Shown piece by piece: positions 26,457 to 39,179 of a stretch of DNA of 64,000 nt (positions within the stretch are counted from its first letter, which is position 1; each line of letters begins with the position of its first letter). Source of the stretch: Paramacrobiotus metropolitanus (lineage: Eukaryota > Tardigrada > Eutardigrada > Parachela > Macrobiotidae); assembly GCF_019649055.1 (NCBI RefSeq), contig NW_026570244.1:434001-498000 (forward strand), given 5' to 3'. Made by a program: the position numbers and the translations under genes. The notes beneath the pieces were generated by a model that did no database searches, was not told where the DNA came from, and saw only the letters and a list, made by a program, of their open reading frames with translations.

Positions 26457-29400
26457 TGAATTGTCCTGTTGTCATCGACTATTGTGCCGCCTTTGTCCGC
26501 CCTTTAGCGGGCGTCATTTCCTGCTCGGTGCCTAGACAGGAGAAGCATAAACGTTAACTTACTACTAATTACTATTAGTAACCTAAACTTAATTCCTATT
26601 AATTTTAAGTAATTTGAATTACTATTATTAATCTACTCGGGCTACGCACTTTGAAAATATCTGACTGCATTCCCATAAACCACTGTAAATTTTTACTAAT
26701 AAAGCGGATGAATGTTGGCATTGCTGCACAATCGATTCACCATGTTGTGTCTGACTGTTCTGTTCTGTTTGGTTTTAGAATATCGTTATGTTAGAGTGAA
26801 TTTCACTGTGTCACTATCATTAAAAAAAACCGAAACCTGGAAAAAAATCTTGTCGGAACAGCTTAGGTATACCATGAGCGCAGCAAGACCGCCTAGTACA
26901 GACTCTGCACTGCAGAGTGCATAGCCATACATTACCGCAGGGTAAGCTAGGAATGTGTTTCTAATCGTGATGCTTAGTTTTCGTTCTGCTGCCGTTCGCA
27001 CGGGACGTTCTAATTAAATTAGGCTTGCGATGTGGTCGCACAGTGATCTGGTGTTTCTCGGCTCTGGTAATTGTAAATTCGTAATATAAATAATAGTGAC
27101 TGCGATGTACAAATACTGGGATTCCACAACGAAACCTATGGAAAACATCAGCATTTTTCTTGATTTTTTTTCCGCACACCTAAAATGCCAGCGAATTACT
27201 GTACGTTAGGTAATATTATAGCCGCTCACGCTGCGGTATGATTCTGGAAAGAGAAAAATAAAGTGGCAGACGCATGAAAGAATGAAACTTTCAACATTTA
27301 AGCCATACACAGTTACAGCTTAGTACTAAGGAGACGCATATTAAATCCCACCCACAGCATTCCGTACGCATGCGGCGCAGTGCGCTGTACGACTCAGCTA
27401 AAATAAATAAGTACTGTAATAATATTATCCGGTTGTCATACAAGTGCACTGGCCACATGCGTACGGATATCTGGGTATGGGGATATGCGTCTTTTTAGTT
27501 CTTACATTCATGATACCAAAAATCCAATACCATTTTTATCCGTTATTAATTGGGTAGAAAGTAGAAACGTCCGGTCACAGACTTAAAACAAGCCGAAGTT
27601 TTAAGTAAACTGCCACATTAAGTTTTTAGGTAAACTATCACATTTTGTAATTTTGTTTGGGCTGGAAAATTCGGTGAACTGACTGGATAACGTGTACAGA
27701 GTACTACGCTTTCCTCGTGCCTTTTAGCTTAGCCATCATAAGAGAAACGCTAAACGCCAAACTCCTATCCTTAGTTTATTAAGGGAAACGCTACGGCTAT
27801 GTAAAACACTGTATCTTCTAATCCACGGAAAGATCGTGGTTGCTTTTTAAAGGTTTAAGAAGAAGTTATACCGTGTTCGTGGTCTGAACGGCAGCATCGC
27901 TTGTGCGCGATGCGCACACCCTTGATAGCAGAAACTGCACAAATCTACCATGTGAAGACCGAAATACAGTAATATTAAACATTATCGTTAATAAATAAGT
28001 GTTCAATTTGTACGGTACTTTGTAGCTTTGCCACTTGCCTGAACTGAATACACTGAATACAGCGCCGTGAATGTTGCAGTAAATGTGTTAAATACTGTAA
28101 ACAAGTCTGGCAACACTGTTCGGCTCTGCCGATAAGAAACTTTATGGTTGCCACGGCACCGGACACTTTCGTAATTGCATGCTACGGCGTCTGAGAAGAT
28201 TTGTAGCGTTGTTTAGTAATAAGTGTTTATAATTAATTATGGTTGTTTTCAACCAAGTGCGACATCCCGTCGAACCCCGGCACTCAATAACCCGTTAAAA
28301 GTATTAATCCTGTGTAGGTAATTCCTTATCGCGAGTCAGCGAGTGTGCGTCCAAACGTCACACGAGCTGCGATTGTACGATGGGGAAGAATTAACAACAA
28401 GTGTGCGCCTTCGGCAGTATTACTAAATATCTTGGTGTCCCTTTGGAGATTTTCTCTTCGTGGGCGAACAGAATTGAGACATGTCGGTTTAGTCGTTGGA
28501 TTTTTTTTTGTATGAAAGTCGTTGGATTTTTCACTGCGTATTCTGGTAGCGCAGCCATACTAAGGGAGTACTTTTGCAAGTTATGCTGACAATAATTTGC
28601 TTTCGGCAATAAAATTATGTTATCCAAAGCGGAGAAAATCCTAAAGAATCAGGTTAGTAGCAAATGCTGTGGCGAAGCAGCTAACGACGTTACGTACTTG
28701 GACTATGCAGATTTTGTAATCTAGCAACGCTTTATTTCACGATTTTCATGGCTACAAGTCTACAACCAACACTATTGCTTGATAGTTGACATTACTCTCG
28801 TAAGTCAGTATTATTTCCGCCGTAGTTTGACGGTTCACGGTTGCATATATTATTTAGTTACTGAACTGTAGAAAAAAATACCAGAATGAGTGATGATAGC
28901 AGTGACAGACCCAGTGAACATTCTGCTGAGCTTCCCAGGCCTAGGAAGACAACCCGTCACGCATCCGTCCGCTATTAAAAGGTCAGTTCTGGCTGCACTA
29001 CAGGTCGCCGCGGATCCTCTGGTAGTGGCTGTGGGACCATTCGTCGTGAGCCAGTTAGCGGGAGGAAGTTGAACTGCAGTTTGATGGATAGATGGAGAAT
29101 AAATGCTGAAATGCTGGTATCTGTAGATATTGCGCTGAATAAATTCGAAAGCCTACAAGGTGGTGTGCGGCGTTGCATCTACAAAATGATGTAAATGTAT
29201 CGCTAGTTGTAAATTACGACTATCTATAACAATAACTATATTCGAATAATTACAACTTGTAATTATTCCAAGATAGTTATTGTTATTTTCTAGTCCGTTA
29301 TAGATAGAGGATAGAAAGTATTTGGATTTGTTTTCTAACATCAAAACGTCTACATAATATTAATATGAAAATAGTGTCCTTGCGCTACAAACTATTGTTT

Positions 29401-31210
29401 TCTTGGTTGGTAAATGCTTTGTTCTAAGAAATCAGAAATGAACAAGTACATACAGTGAATACGACAGTAGGCACTTTTACATGTACCGAATATGTACAGA
29501 TGTGTATCTATATGTAACTAGCACAATAGCCACTGAAGCCTGTTAACCCGGCAGCGTCTGCCAGGTGCAAAAAGCACAACTAAAGTTCCCCAATTTTTAC
29601 CAAACCAGAATAGTCGATATTATTGCAACTATAATAATTGTATGCTTTCGATAGAGCAAACATTGCTCTGTATTTAAATTTAAGAAAAGTTCTACAAAGT
29701 GTATATAAATCAGCGCTTATGTCGGAAGACTGATATTAAATTAGTATCAACGTCGTCATAACATATCGACGGTCCAGTAATCCAAAAAATTTTACAGCTC
29801 AGATTAAAAAACAATGAATTTTCAAAAACAGCTGGTGCAAATTGCACCGCTTGGGCATTGCCGGAGAGTAGTAACATGTTGCCTGAACAGGCAGAGTGAT
29901 CCGAGCCGCATACTCATATGATGCAGCCGTTGCTCGCTTATGAATAGTCGACCATACCTGGCAGTTAATTGATCGAAAAACAAAGCAAACGAGGTCACCT
30001 GATTGATTCTGTAATTCAAACAGCAGTAGGAAATCGTTTCCCTGATTATATTATAATGTTTTCTTCGAGTGCTATAAGAACAATAACTATAAAAAGACGT
30101 TGTGGTCGAACAGCCAGTCAACAATATGGCTGACCGTGCACCGTTTTGTGAACAAGTAAACTGGCGCAGCCAATTCTGGCCCTGTTACATACCGACCGGA
30201 AGTTGCAAATGTTTAGCTAACTATAACCAGGACCTATCAAATGCAAGCAAATTCGAGTAAATCGGAAATTCGGAATGTCACAAAGTTGTGTACGAAGTAA
30301 TTTGTTCCATGTCGCACAAGCACACTGTAGAAAAGCGCTGCTGTCATGCCCAGGTGGTGCAATTTGCACCTAGCCTTCAAATTTTAAACTACTGCAGCAA
30401 AAATTTTGAAAAAATTAATTTTAGTTCATTATATTACGTTATTATTATTGTTATTCTATGGTAAGAATTTCAACTTGGACAAAAAATTCCTTGATACCCC
30501 GGGAAATGCCGGGTTACTATGCGCCTTCTCTTATAAGTACTGTATTCAATGCCTCCACTCTGTATTGTACGTTTGATGTACAGTACAAAGCACTACGTAG
30601 TGCCTTGTACTGTACATTAAACATACTCGTATTAAAAATAGCCAATGTCGAAGAGCCGGCCAAAGGGAAGCATAGGAGGAAAGCTGCTTGAATATGCATG
30701 AATATATTTCGGACGGCACTGAATTGTCACTTAATCTGCCACAATAGGCATTAGCATACAACGCAAATTATAAACTGGCTGAATGCCGGCAGCATTTTTT
30801 CGGTGTCGTCCCAAAGCGCAATGCACCTGAACTCTTTGAAGCGAACCGGGGCTGTGATGCAACAGTGAAGCACGACAAACAGTCAGCACGTTATACTCTG
30901 CAACAGCACAATTAGGCTAATGCACCGAATATTTCATCACTCGGCAGTGCGCTGGATGGCTGACCGCGATCAACGTTAGTTACTATCATTGTAGTGCTGG
31001 GTTTGAGCATCATTTACTAAAGGTCACCAGCAAGCGGGAATGGTTCTTGCTGGATACTGCTGCCGGTGATACTCGTAATTGACTTATGCTGAGCCCGATA
31101 CTTTGAGTTACTTTGGGATAGTAGCCGTTTGTGCAGCAGCGATAAGAGAGTGTGTTGCCTTTGGATAGCACATCCCCATCCTCCATACAGTGCCCGGTCC
31201 GTCCACCAGG
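26457..31210. other. Long spacer with transposon remnants, no intact gene
   Basis: I see no recognisable conserved exon. A rightward frame at 28887-28976 (MSDDSSDRPSEHSAELPRPR...) continues past one TAA into a second open stretch to about 29193. It is hydrophilic and unassigned. An imperfect inverted repeat surrounds 29206-29310. The piggyBac-like remnant is listed separately. Confidence 0.45.
29543..30517. mobile_element. Possible piggyBac-like non-autonomous element
   Basis: The left end reads TTAACCCGGCA and the right end TGCCGGGTTAC, so 10 bp are inverted and one end keeps the TTAA that piggyBac elements duplicate. Inside it, a 28-bp block around GGTGCAAATTGCACC at about 29831-29858 is repeated in inverted orientation at about 30346-30373. 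A leftward frame at 29822-30124 has a faint resemblance to a transposase C-terminus, but it is frameshifted and I would not rely on it. Confidence 0.35.
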
Positions 31211-33473
31211 ATGGCGAGCGGGACAGCGCAGCGCATCCTGATCGCTGCTCTAATAATCCTCGTCGCCGTTGGTTATCTCTTATTAGCACTGCGTCTACCG
31301 ACATCCAGCTATTTTGCGCGTCATTTCACCTGTATTCGATCAACATCACCCTGGAAGGATACCAATCCGGTAGGCGGATTACTTTTTCCAATTACCATGC
31401 AGCGAGCAGCGTGCACTTTGACCTTAATTTTATCCCGAATGCGTTGCTCCACGGTAGAAAACTGGGTATTTTTTATTACTCTCGTGACTTGTGTACAAGA
31501 TTGTCTACAAGCACTTATTATCACGTAACCGGATTTTGAGCGTTTTTGTTATGTGCACCAATGCGGAGCATACGCAACAGACGCACTACAGATACGCAGT
31601 TTCCCGGTACGCCTTAGTGTGAAAGTGGCCGGAATGCGATCAACGTCCCAATAATGAAATTATGAGCCAACATGCCCGGTTGTACTGCAGAAGTGTGCGT
31701 CCACAAAAGCCACCGGCGCAGAGCCGGACGCCGACATGGTCCGGCTGCGTGGCGACTTGCAGCGGCGCCTGTCTGGTCGGATGGAAGCGGCTAAGCGATA
31801 CCGCCGACAGCTGCGCCAGGCCTTCCCGACGGTCTCCAACAACACGCTGACCAGCAGCGCTGCCTCCGCGGCCCGCTTCCTGACGTACAACTACCGGCCG
31901 ATCCTGGACGCGGGACTGGGCAACTTCCTGTTCCAGACGGCCACGCTGGTGGGCTGTGCGCGACAGAACCACCGCATCCCGGTCCGCATTGCCCACGACC
32001 CGCGGACGGACTTGTTCGAAGGAATGGACATGGCTTACATTGACCCGGCGCTCCTCTTTCCCAACAATTCGCTGGCCGCGCGGACTCTGGGTAAACTGGA
32101 ATAGGGCGTTAACATGCTGGACCGGATTAGCATTACCTATATACCGTAGTCGTGCATGCACTGAGCAATAAAGCTGGCTTCCTTTTAACGGTAATAACAG
32201 GCACTATTTCACGGTGAAATACAGAGTAATGTTCAAACGCAAATACTGTAGAAAAGTAATGCGTAGAAAAATGTGACGTAAATTCAACGTGAAAATCATT
32301 TTCGCGCTCGATTAAGGCGCCTGTTTTTTTCCCATCGTTTTGCCAGTTTTGGAGCAGTCGGGCTACAAACACAACCCAGCTACAGCTAACGCAAGCATAG
32401 GTTTCTGCAGTTTTTTTCCTAATTTTTTTAGTACATGAGAGTACTGAGAAAATTATTTTTCATACAAAAATCGAAAAGAGAGAAGAAAAGTGCACTTTCA
32501 GAAACCGTCTGGAATTTTTCGCATTATACTGCCGCGCCGAGCGGCTGCAATGGCATCGACCACCGCAAGCTCCTGAATTTTCTTCCTTAGAAATTTGTAC
32601 CGAAGTGGTTTTCGTGAAAATTACATTGTGTTAGACAGAAAAGTGAATTTCACATGAGTACACGCTGCTCTGAAGAAAATTTATCGTGATCGTTCTGAGC
32701 TATGGTTTTTCGAAGCGATGTTCTGCGCTTTCCCAGCAGTCAGAACTGCAAGTGCTGCTACTACGTCCTTTAATTTGTCGCTGATCTTAAAAGGATATAT
32801 TTTTGCAGGCGACTTGGGTCCGGGACGATTCACTCCCGTCTTTCACAACGTGAGTTCGCGCTTCCCCGACAGCGCCGCGGCGTTATCCGGGTACGGCCAA
32901 TCCTGGAAGTACTTCCATTCTGTCGGCCCCGAGATCCGCGCGCTGTTGACCTTTAAGGAGACCATTCAACGGGAAGCTGTCAACGCCATCCTAGAGGGTG
33001 TGAAGAGCTTGCGCCAGCATGGCACGCTGACTGCCGACAGTCACCGCCAGCGGCCGGTGCGCGTGGGGATCCATGTGCGCCGGGGCGACATCATCAGCAA
33101 CGCCGGGTTCGCCGCTCACGGCCACGTGGCCGCCACGGAGGAGTACCTGCTGCGCATGGCGCTGCGCATGCAGCGCCGCTACCCGCACGCCGTCTTCTTC
33201 GTCCTCAGCAACGACCTGGACTACTGCCGGCGGCTGTTCCGCGAACCCAACGTCGTCTTCGTCGCCGGGAAGCCGGCCGCCGTGGACCTGGCCGTCCTGA
33301 CCTTTATGGACGTGCTGGTGCTGAGTGTGGGCAGCTATGGATGGTGGGCGGCGTACCTGAGCGACGCGCAGGAGGTCGTTTATTTCAAGGACTGGCCGCG
33401 GAACGGCAGTGAGTTTGCGCGGGGTTTAGAAGCGGACGACTACTTCCTGCCGGCATGGCACGCTGATAATTAG
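31211..33473 (+). CDS. GT11 alpha-1,2-fucosyltransferase-like type II Golgi protein
   Basis: Three exons (31211-31369, 31724-32090 and 32809-33473) join in phases 0 and 1 and give 396 residues. Exon 1 is a signal anchor (RILIAALIILVAVGYLLLAL), the type II topology of Golgi glycosyltransferases. Exon 2 carries the family's N-terminal motif (AGLGNFLFQTATLVGCA). Exon 3 carries VRVGIHVRRGDII, the HxRRxD motif that binds GDP-fucose. It also has VLSVGSYGWWAAYLS and VYFKDWP, matching the conserved C-terminal blocks of FUT1/FUT2-type enzymes. Such enzymes add fucose in alpha-1,2 linkage to galactose on glycans in the Golgi lumen. NNT and NGS offer N-glycosylation sites. The exon 2 acceptor (CGCAGAG) is chosen because it restores phase; using the AG two bases earlier would not. 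Exon 3 is strongly GC3-biased. The acceptor specificity is inferred from family only. Confidence 0.85.
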
Positions 33474-34115
33474 CCGGCTGACGGCGCAGCACCGCCCAGC
33501 ACAGGTCACCAGCGACAGCAGAATTCAACTATGGTGCTATTTGTCAGACCGTCTGGTTTTTTTATTGCGTACTTCTGCGTGCTTTCAGAAAAATGCTTCT
33601 GATATGGTACTCGTAATATTTGTTTTATAATTTCCAGTGAGTAGCTCTTATTACTGATGAAATGAGATCATTGTGTAAGTAGAATTACTGTGTTATGCTT
33701 CGATCAGTTTTTAATGATTTTTGCCAACTGCACACCGCTCCGCTGCAAGTGCCGCAAAGGTCAGCCGCAAGAAGAAAAGCATAGAAAAACGTGCATATGC
33801 GTACAATGTCATACTATTATACGTAAAGGACAGTTAGCTAGCTAAGTGAAGTTAAATTCGTGGTAAATTCCATGTATTGCTTTGTTTCGCGTCGGCTCAG
33901 CCCACTTTCTTTGTTATGGCTGGCGAATACGCGTGAGTTGCCGCCGGCCGTGCACACGGCCCCACTGCTTTTTGCATTCTCTTCTGATCAGTCGTGTTGA
34001 CGAGCTGCTGTATTATCATTCTGATGATTAGCCCTCTCCTGTTTTTCATTTATTCACTTATTTTCCCTCAACATTTTCATAAATTAAGAAATTCCACCAG
34101 TGGAATCAGTAAATA

Positions 34116-35378
34116 ATGCCTCCAGCCACCAGGAGCAAGAAAACTGCTAAAAAGCAGCGCAGTGCCGTCGGGAACCCTTGCAAGAAAGTGCCATCAAGAA
34201 AGCGCCTTAAAAGTGTCATTGTTCGGCCTGAGCCATCTGGATCGAACGATGTTCACTTAATGGAGCCTACTCTTCAGTCCGTCTTCCAGCAGCAGCAAAA
34301 ACATCAGCAGCAGCTGGACTCGCTGCTCACCATCATGAAATCTCAGCAGCCTCAAGCAATCCGGCCGCTGTCGCCTTCGTCAAACCTTCAGATCCAGCTT
34401 GGTGACGACTTCGGGAGAATCGTGCGCCAAGTGGACTCTGCAAACAAGGCGGATAAAGGAAAACGCAAGCGTCATCGGAAACGAGGTGAGGAAAGTGGTA
34501 CCTCATCCTCTGAACAGGAAAGCGACAATGACAGCTCGCCGGAGCGTAGCGCAGTGCCCCAGCGCCATGGCAACCGCCCTGATGTGTTCAGCCACTTAGG
34601 GCCACCGATGCTGCAACCGTCTGCATCTGATTCTTCTGTTCACCAGCTGCCATCCATTTCGGATAAAAAGCTACGAAAGAAATTGCTAGACCTTTCGGAA
34701 TATGTGGACTTTGATCTGCTGCTGCGGCGAAACAGGGTCGAAAAGCCCAAAAAGCTGCAGTCGAATCTGTCCTTTGTGGATGGAAAGATAACCCTTACCC
34801 CTGAAGATGGCAAAGTCAGAATTGACTCGTTCGAGGCATGGGCAGGGGCCTTTTCCGTATTTGCCAGCTACCGCATCACCGTTGCACCGCAGTTAAGCGC
34901 GAAGTTTTTCAAATACCTGGCCATTGTTGCGTCGTATGCTGAGCGTGACGTACCAACCGCTAATTGGCTTGAGTATGACAGGCAGTTCCGTGCGTTCATG
35001 ACCAGCCACCCGCGGGAGTACGATCTCTGGGCGCATCAGCATGAGGATACGTACATCGACTGTATCCAAAATCCGCTTCGTAACACGCGTGTAGAGCTGA
35101 CTGACAATATTCGCCGCGTGAAGGAACCGAAGAAGGACGACGAATGCCGCAACTGTGGCATGGCTGGGCACTTTATTAGCAGCTGCCCGCTGCCACGGAA
35201 GGGGCAATCAGGGCATGGCCAGCCCCTTCAAAGCGTTCCCGCCGCTGAAGCAGATATCTGCCGCAATTTTAATTTCGGCAGCTGCACGACGCCCTGCAAA
35301 GCGCACCGGATTCACACTTGTTTCCGGTGTGGGGATTCCAGCCACCGGGCCGTCAACTGTACGAAAGCCGACCCTTAA
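34116..35378 (+). CDS. Gag-like zinc-knuckle protein of the split-repeat element
   Basis: This intact frame of 420 residues lies between repeats A1 and B1. It starts with a Lys/Arg-rich segment (ATRSKKTAKKQRS) that may bind nucleic acid. A Gln-rich probable coiled coil (QQQQKHQQQLDSLL) follows, then a second basic patch (KGKRKRHRKRG) and an acidic Ser-rich stretch. The central part (about 185-330) is helical and hydrophobic, as in capsid-like domains (FEAWAGAFSVFASYRI, HPREYDLWAHQHEDTY). The C-terminus has three zinc-binding clusters. The first is a CCHC knuckle (CRNCGMAGHFISSC), the second a CCCH-like cluster (CRNFNFGSCTTPCKAH), and the third another CCHC knuckle (CFRCGDSSHRAVNC). That triple pattern is typical of ORF1 in DIRS-group retrotransposons. 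It presumably packages element RNA. Confidence 0.75.
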   Translation: MPPATRSKKTAKKQRSAVGNPCKKVPSRKRLKSVIVRPEPSGSNDVHLMEPTLQSVFQQQQKHQQQLDSLLTIMKSQQPQAIRPLSPSSNLQIQLGDDFGRIVRQVDSANKADKGKRKRHRKRGEESGTSSSEQESDNDSSPERSAVPQRHGNRPDVFSHLGPPMLQPSASDSSVHQLPSISDKKLRKKLLDLSEYVDFDLLLRRNRVEKPKKLQSNLSFVDGKITLTPEDGKVRIDSFEAWAGAFSVFASYRITVAPQLSAKFFKYLAIVASYAERDVPTANWLEYDRQFRAFMTSHPREYDLWAHQHEDTYIDCIQNPLRNTRVELTDNIRRVKEPKKDDECRNCGMAGHFISSCPLPRKGQSGHGQPLQSVPAAEADICRNFNFGSCTTPCKAHRIHTCFRCGDSSHRAVNCTKADP

Positions 35379-35526
35379 GGTGACAGTGCCGGCGGGTGCG
35401 CGTTTCCATGCATGATGCACCACGCCATCGCCGCCGCCGGACGGCTTGCCGACTATCCGCTTGCCGACTACAAATGACATGGTAAAACTACTGCTACGAT
35501 GTGCCTGATGCTAATCCTACAAGCCG

Positions 35527-36180
35527 GGCGCTGGTGATGTCATCGTTACAGCCGCTACGTTCACCACCCCGGGCCACCTCAGCCTGAGAAACTTTACCGG
35601 ACCGGACAGATTGTATGGGGGCAGTCGGGCGGAAGTGGGTATCGGATACACGTTCTGGTGAGGTCGCCACCTGCACCCTCGATGTCGCATACGCCGCCGA
35701 GCCGCCGACCTGCACTCCCGCAAACACGTAATCTATTCTTGTCGCTGCACGCTTGTGTAGTTGCAATCGTCGCTTATGATAATGCCGCCGGACACTGGAG
35801 GGATATCGCCGTTAGAAGCGCTACCAAATGCCTGACCGCGAAATCCAGCTGGACCGACAGCCGCCGGACACTGGAGGGATATCGCCGTTAGAAGCGCTAC
35901 CAAATGCCTGACCGCGAAATCCAGCTGGACCGACACTGGCGAAGCAGCTACCTTACCGTTACATTTCACCACTCCGTGCCACCTTCCATTATGAACCCTT
36001 ACCGGACGGAGTAATTTGTTTGGGGGCAGTCGGGTGGAAGTGGGGATATCGGAAGCTCGAACCGGTGAGGTCATCACCTGCACCTTCGATTTCGCATATG
36101 CCGCCGCGCCGCCGACCTGTTCTACCCGCAAACGCCCAATTCCTTCTGCTGCGTTTTGTACGGAATTTCCACAAGAATTT
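35527..36180 (+). repeat. Internal tandem repeats of the split-repeat element
   Basis: A diverged copy of the B repeat and its upstream flank lies at about 35527-35755, homologous to about 35930-36180. Between them a 76-bp unit is duplicated exactly in tandem (35784-35859 and 35860-35935). Together with B2, the region therefore has three related B-type copies. It replaces the place where pol would be expected. Confidence 0.8.
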
Positions 36181-39179
36181 AAAGGACAGTTAGCTAGCTA
36201 AGTGAAGTTAAATTCGTGGTAAATTCCATGTATTGCTTTGTTTCGCGTCGGCTCAGCCGCTTTCTTTGTTATGGCTGGCGAATACGCGTGAGTTGCCGCC
36301 GGCCGTGCACACGGCCCCACTGCTTTTTGCATTCTCTTCTGATCAGTCGTGTTGACGAGCTGCTGTATTATCATTCTGATGATTAGCCCTCTCCTGTTTT
36401 TCATTTACCACCCGCCCACCCTACATGGTGGCCTTTGATGTTATTGCTTTCGCAACTGTCCTGTTACTCAATGCAATAAACGGGGGCAGTCGGGTGGAAG
36501 TGGGGATATCGGAAGCTCGAACCGGTGAGGTCATCACCTGCACCTTCGATTTCGCATATGCCGCCGCGCCGCCGACCTGTTCTACCCGCAAACGCTCAAT
36601 TCCTTCTGCTGCGTTTTGTACGGAATTTCCACAAGAATTTAATACAAAATTAATACGGCTCTTGTGTACTGTCCGCAGTACAAGTACGTAAGGATGGTAA
36701 TATCCATGAGAAAGCCGGATATGCTGCGCGCAAACCGTTTCCAGAAGAATGTATACAAATCATTTTGCTTTAGAATGACATAAGTATTGCAAAAAAAGTG
36801 ATTGATTCGGAATGCGCGAAAGCGAAATGTTTAGTGTTATGTATCCCATTTGGCTGCCCATTTCGCCTACAGGACATTTCGCCTAACAATTTGATTCGAA
36901 TCATAAATAACCCAATTAAGAAACCTAAAAAAATCCAAGAAATCTAAGAAAACCGAACCAGGGGCCGGTCACCGCCCCCCCCCCCCCATAAAGATTTCAT
37001 AATTTGTTTGAAGACAGGACAGGTATGAGGAACACTTAAAAAATACATTTGTCGGCAATGGTCTAGTGGTCGCGGCCAAAAACAAATTTAAGTGTCGCAT
37101 GTGTTGTCAGTGTACATTGTAGCGTATTACGAGTAAATACATTGCATTGGCATTTGGCAGTACATACGGCACCCCGATCAGTGTTACCTGTTATCACTGC
37201 GTTTTCAGACTTGCTTCTTGACCACTAATTCTTTGCTTTTACAACATCCGGTTTTTAAAAATCTAACCGGTTGATCGATTTGATTTGATTGCACTGCTTA
37301 CCTGACCATGAGTTACCTGTAAATTCTTCTCTGTGCTGCACGACGCGCGCGATGCTGGCAAGTACAAAGAGTCCACAAATTTTTACAAATTATCAAGCCC
37401 GTCAGTAAAAAGTAAAATTTAGCGAAAAAAAAGTTTCAAACAGAGAATATGTACATACGTACATCTGGGCCATTGGCCATAAATTATATGTGTCGTATGC
37501 ACTGCCAGTGCACTAACAATACATATGGCAGGTAAATTTGTTTTTGGCCACGCCCACTGGACCATTGCCGATGAAAATATTTTTTTAAGTATTCCACTCT
37601 GTCTGCAAGCAAAATATGAAATTTTTCTGGGGGTGAGGCGGTGACCGCGCCCTGGTAAGAAAACCTAAGAAACCTAAGAAAGCCTAGAAAACCTAAGGGA
37701 AGTGGCCCGGTACATGGTACCAAATTCGTGTACATGCACGAAATCTTTCACTTTCGCGCACTCCCAAACCGTTTTTTCTCTTGTTTTATGACAATCTGTA
37801 GTCAAATGATTGTATACACAGGCCTGAAAACCGTTTGCGCGCGCAACATCCGGTTTGCGAGTTATGGCTGTAAGAAAATTCCCAAAAGTTTAAATGCTTT
37901 CAGGTGTACCCAAAGTCTCATTATGGACCGATCTCCTTCAAATTTTGCATGTAAATGCACATGGCCATGAAGATCGTTTTTACACCGATCCAGACTTCCA
38001 CGATTTTTTTCAAATTTTAAAATGAATTTTAAAATTTTTGAAATTCATTTTAAAATTTGAAAAATTTTCGCAAAGGTTACGCACTGGTATGCAGTTCTTA
38101 ATGGAATTTTAGACTTTTCCGTGTTTTACTGACTTGTGAGCCGGTAGATCATGCGCCCGGCTCACTGTTACTACAGACTCGTATTTTCTCCATTTTGAAC
38201 TCCAAATCTGTCCGTAATAACAATCCGATTCCAATATTCGACCACCGCTGTTGCCCACGCTTAATAATAAAAAAACAAAATGTAGAATTTTTCCAAGATG
38301 GCTGACCGACTAATTCCTACTGACCAATCAATTACCTAACTACGTGTATAACGTGTTTCGCAAATATGTGTCCCCCCAATGACAGAATTCCCGCAATACC
38401 GTTCCCTCCCGGCCTCCCTTACCCTTTGTTTCGCCATGATTGATTTTTGAAGCTCTGAAGGAGCAGACAAATTTAACAAATTTATAGTATCCCCAACCCC
38501 GTTACCCCCCCCCCCCACAAAAGAGCGTCCCCTTTGGAAGGCCTTGCACAAATTTTGAACTAATTGGACACTAATCGGTATCCTAATTAGTAAAATACGG
38601 CACCGTAACTCTGCGAGTGATTATTAAAAGCTGCCAGAACCAAACCACTTTGGGAGGCGACTGCTTTATCTATGGAGTTTTGAGCCATTCGTAATGGGAT
38701 AGATAACAAGTTGACTGCGGAGTCTTTCAAAATAGCCTTTTTTAAACTTCATTTGCTTTTTGTCACTACAGAGTCATAGCGGTAATGGTGTTGTGAACTG
38801 AACGAACCTGATAGCGAAATCAGTAAGCGAATGCATTGTTTGCATTTGCACAGCCTCTCGCACTCGAGGTGGCAGTTATCGCGTTAACCGGTTTTTGACA
38901 TTTCCGTAGGATTTGCATGTTAGGTTTTTGAATTTTTTCTCAAAACTGGTTTTGGTTTTCACAAAACTGACTTTTTTAGGCTCATCTACACGCCTTGCGT
39001 TATCGAATGATATACAGAGACCTAAGCTTTGCTTACCGTGTCGCTCAGAAAAGGGAGACAGACACGATTTTTGTGCACCTTCTTATTCTTTTATTATAAA
39101 GGATTCTTATTCTTTTATTATAAAGGATACGAGTCTAAGCAGGGCGCAATCCGAGGGAAACCAAGAAACGGCTGAAAAA

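Larger units (their letters stand above)
33825..36640 (+). mobile_element. Non-autonomous retroelement with split direct repeats (PAT/Ngaro-like)
   Basis: Two 227-228 bp direct repeats, A1 (33825-34052) and A2 (36181-36407), differ by a small indel/substitution. Two 159-bp direct repeats, B1 (36022-36180) and B2 (36482-36640), differ at one base seen. B1 abuts A2 with no gap. The order is A1-ORF-B1-A2-B2, the split-direct-repeat layout known for PAT and Ngaro/VIPER tyrosine-recombinase retrotransposons. Only a gag-like frame (34116-35378) is present; I find no reverse transcriptase, RNase H or tyrosine recombinase. It therefore looks like an internally deleted copy mobilised in trans. Near-identity of the repeats suggests recent activity. 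No target duplication is obvious, as expected for tyrosine-recombinase integration. Confidence 0.78.

Noticed and set aside
31640-32161. 173-codon leftward frame opposite the fucosyltransferase exon
   Set aside because: The rightward strand carries the conserved GT11 motifs in matching phases, so the leftward frame is a shadow.
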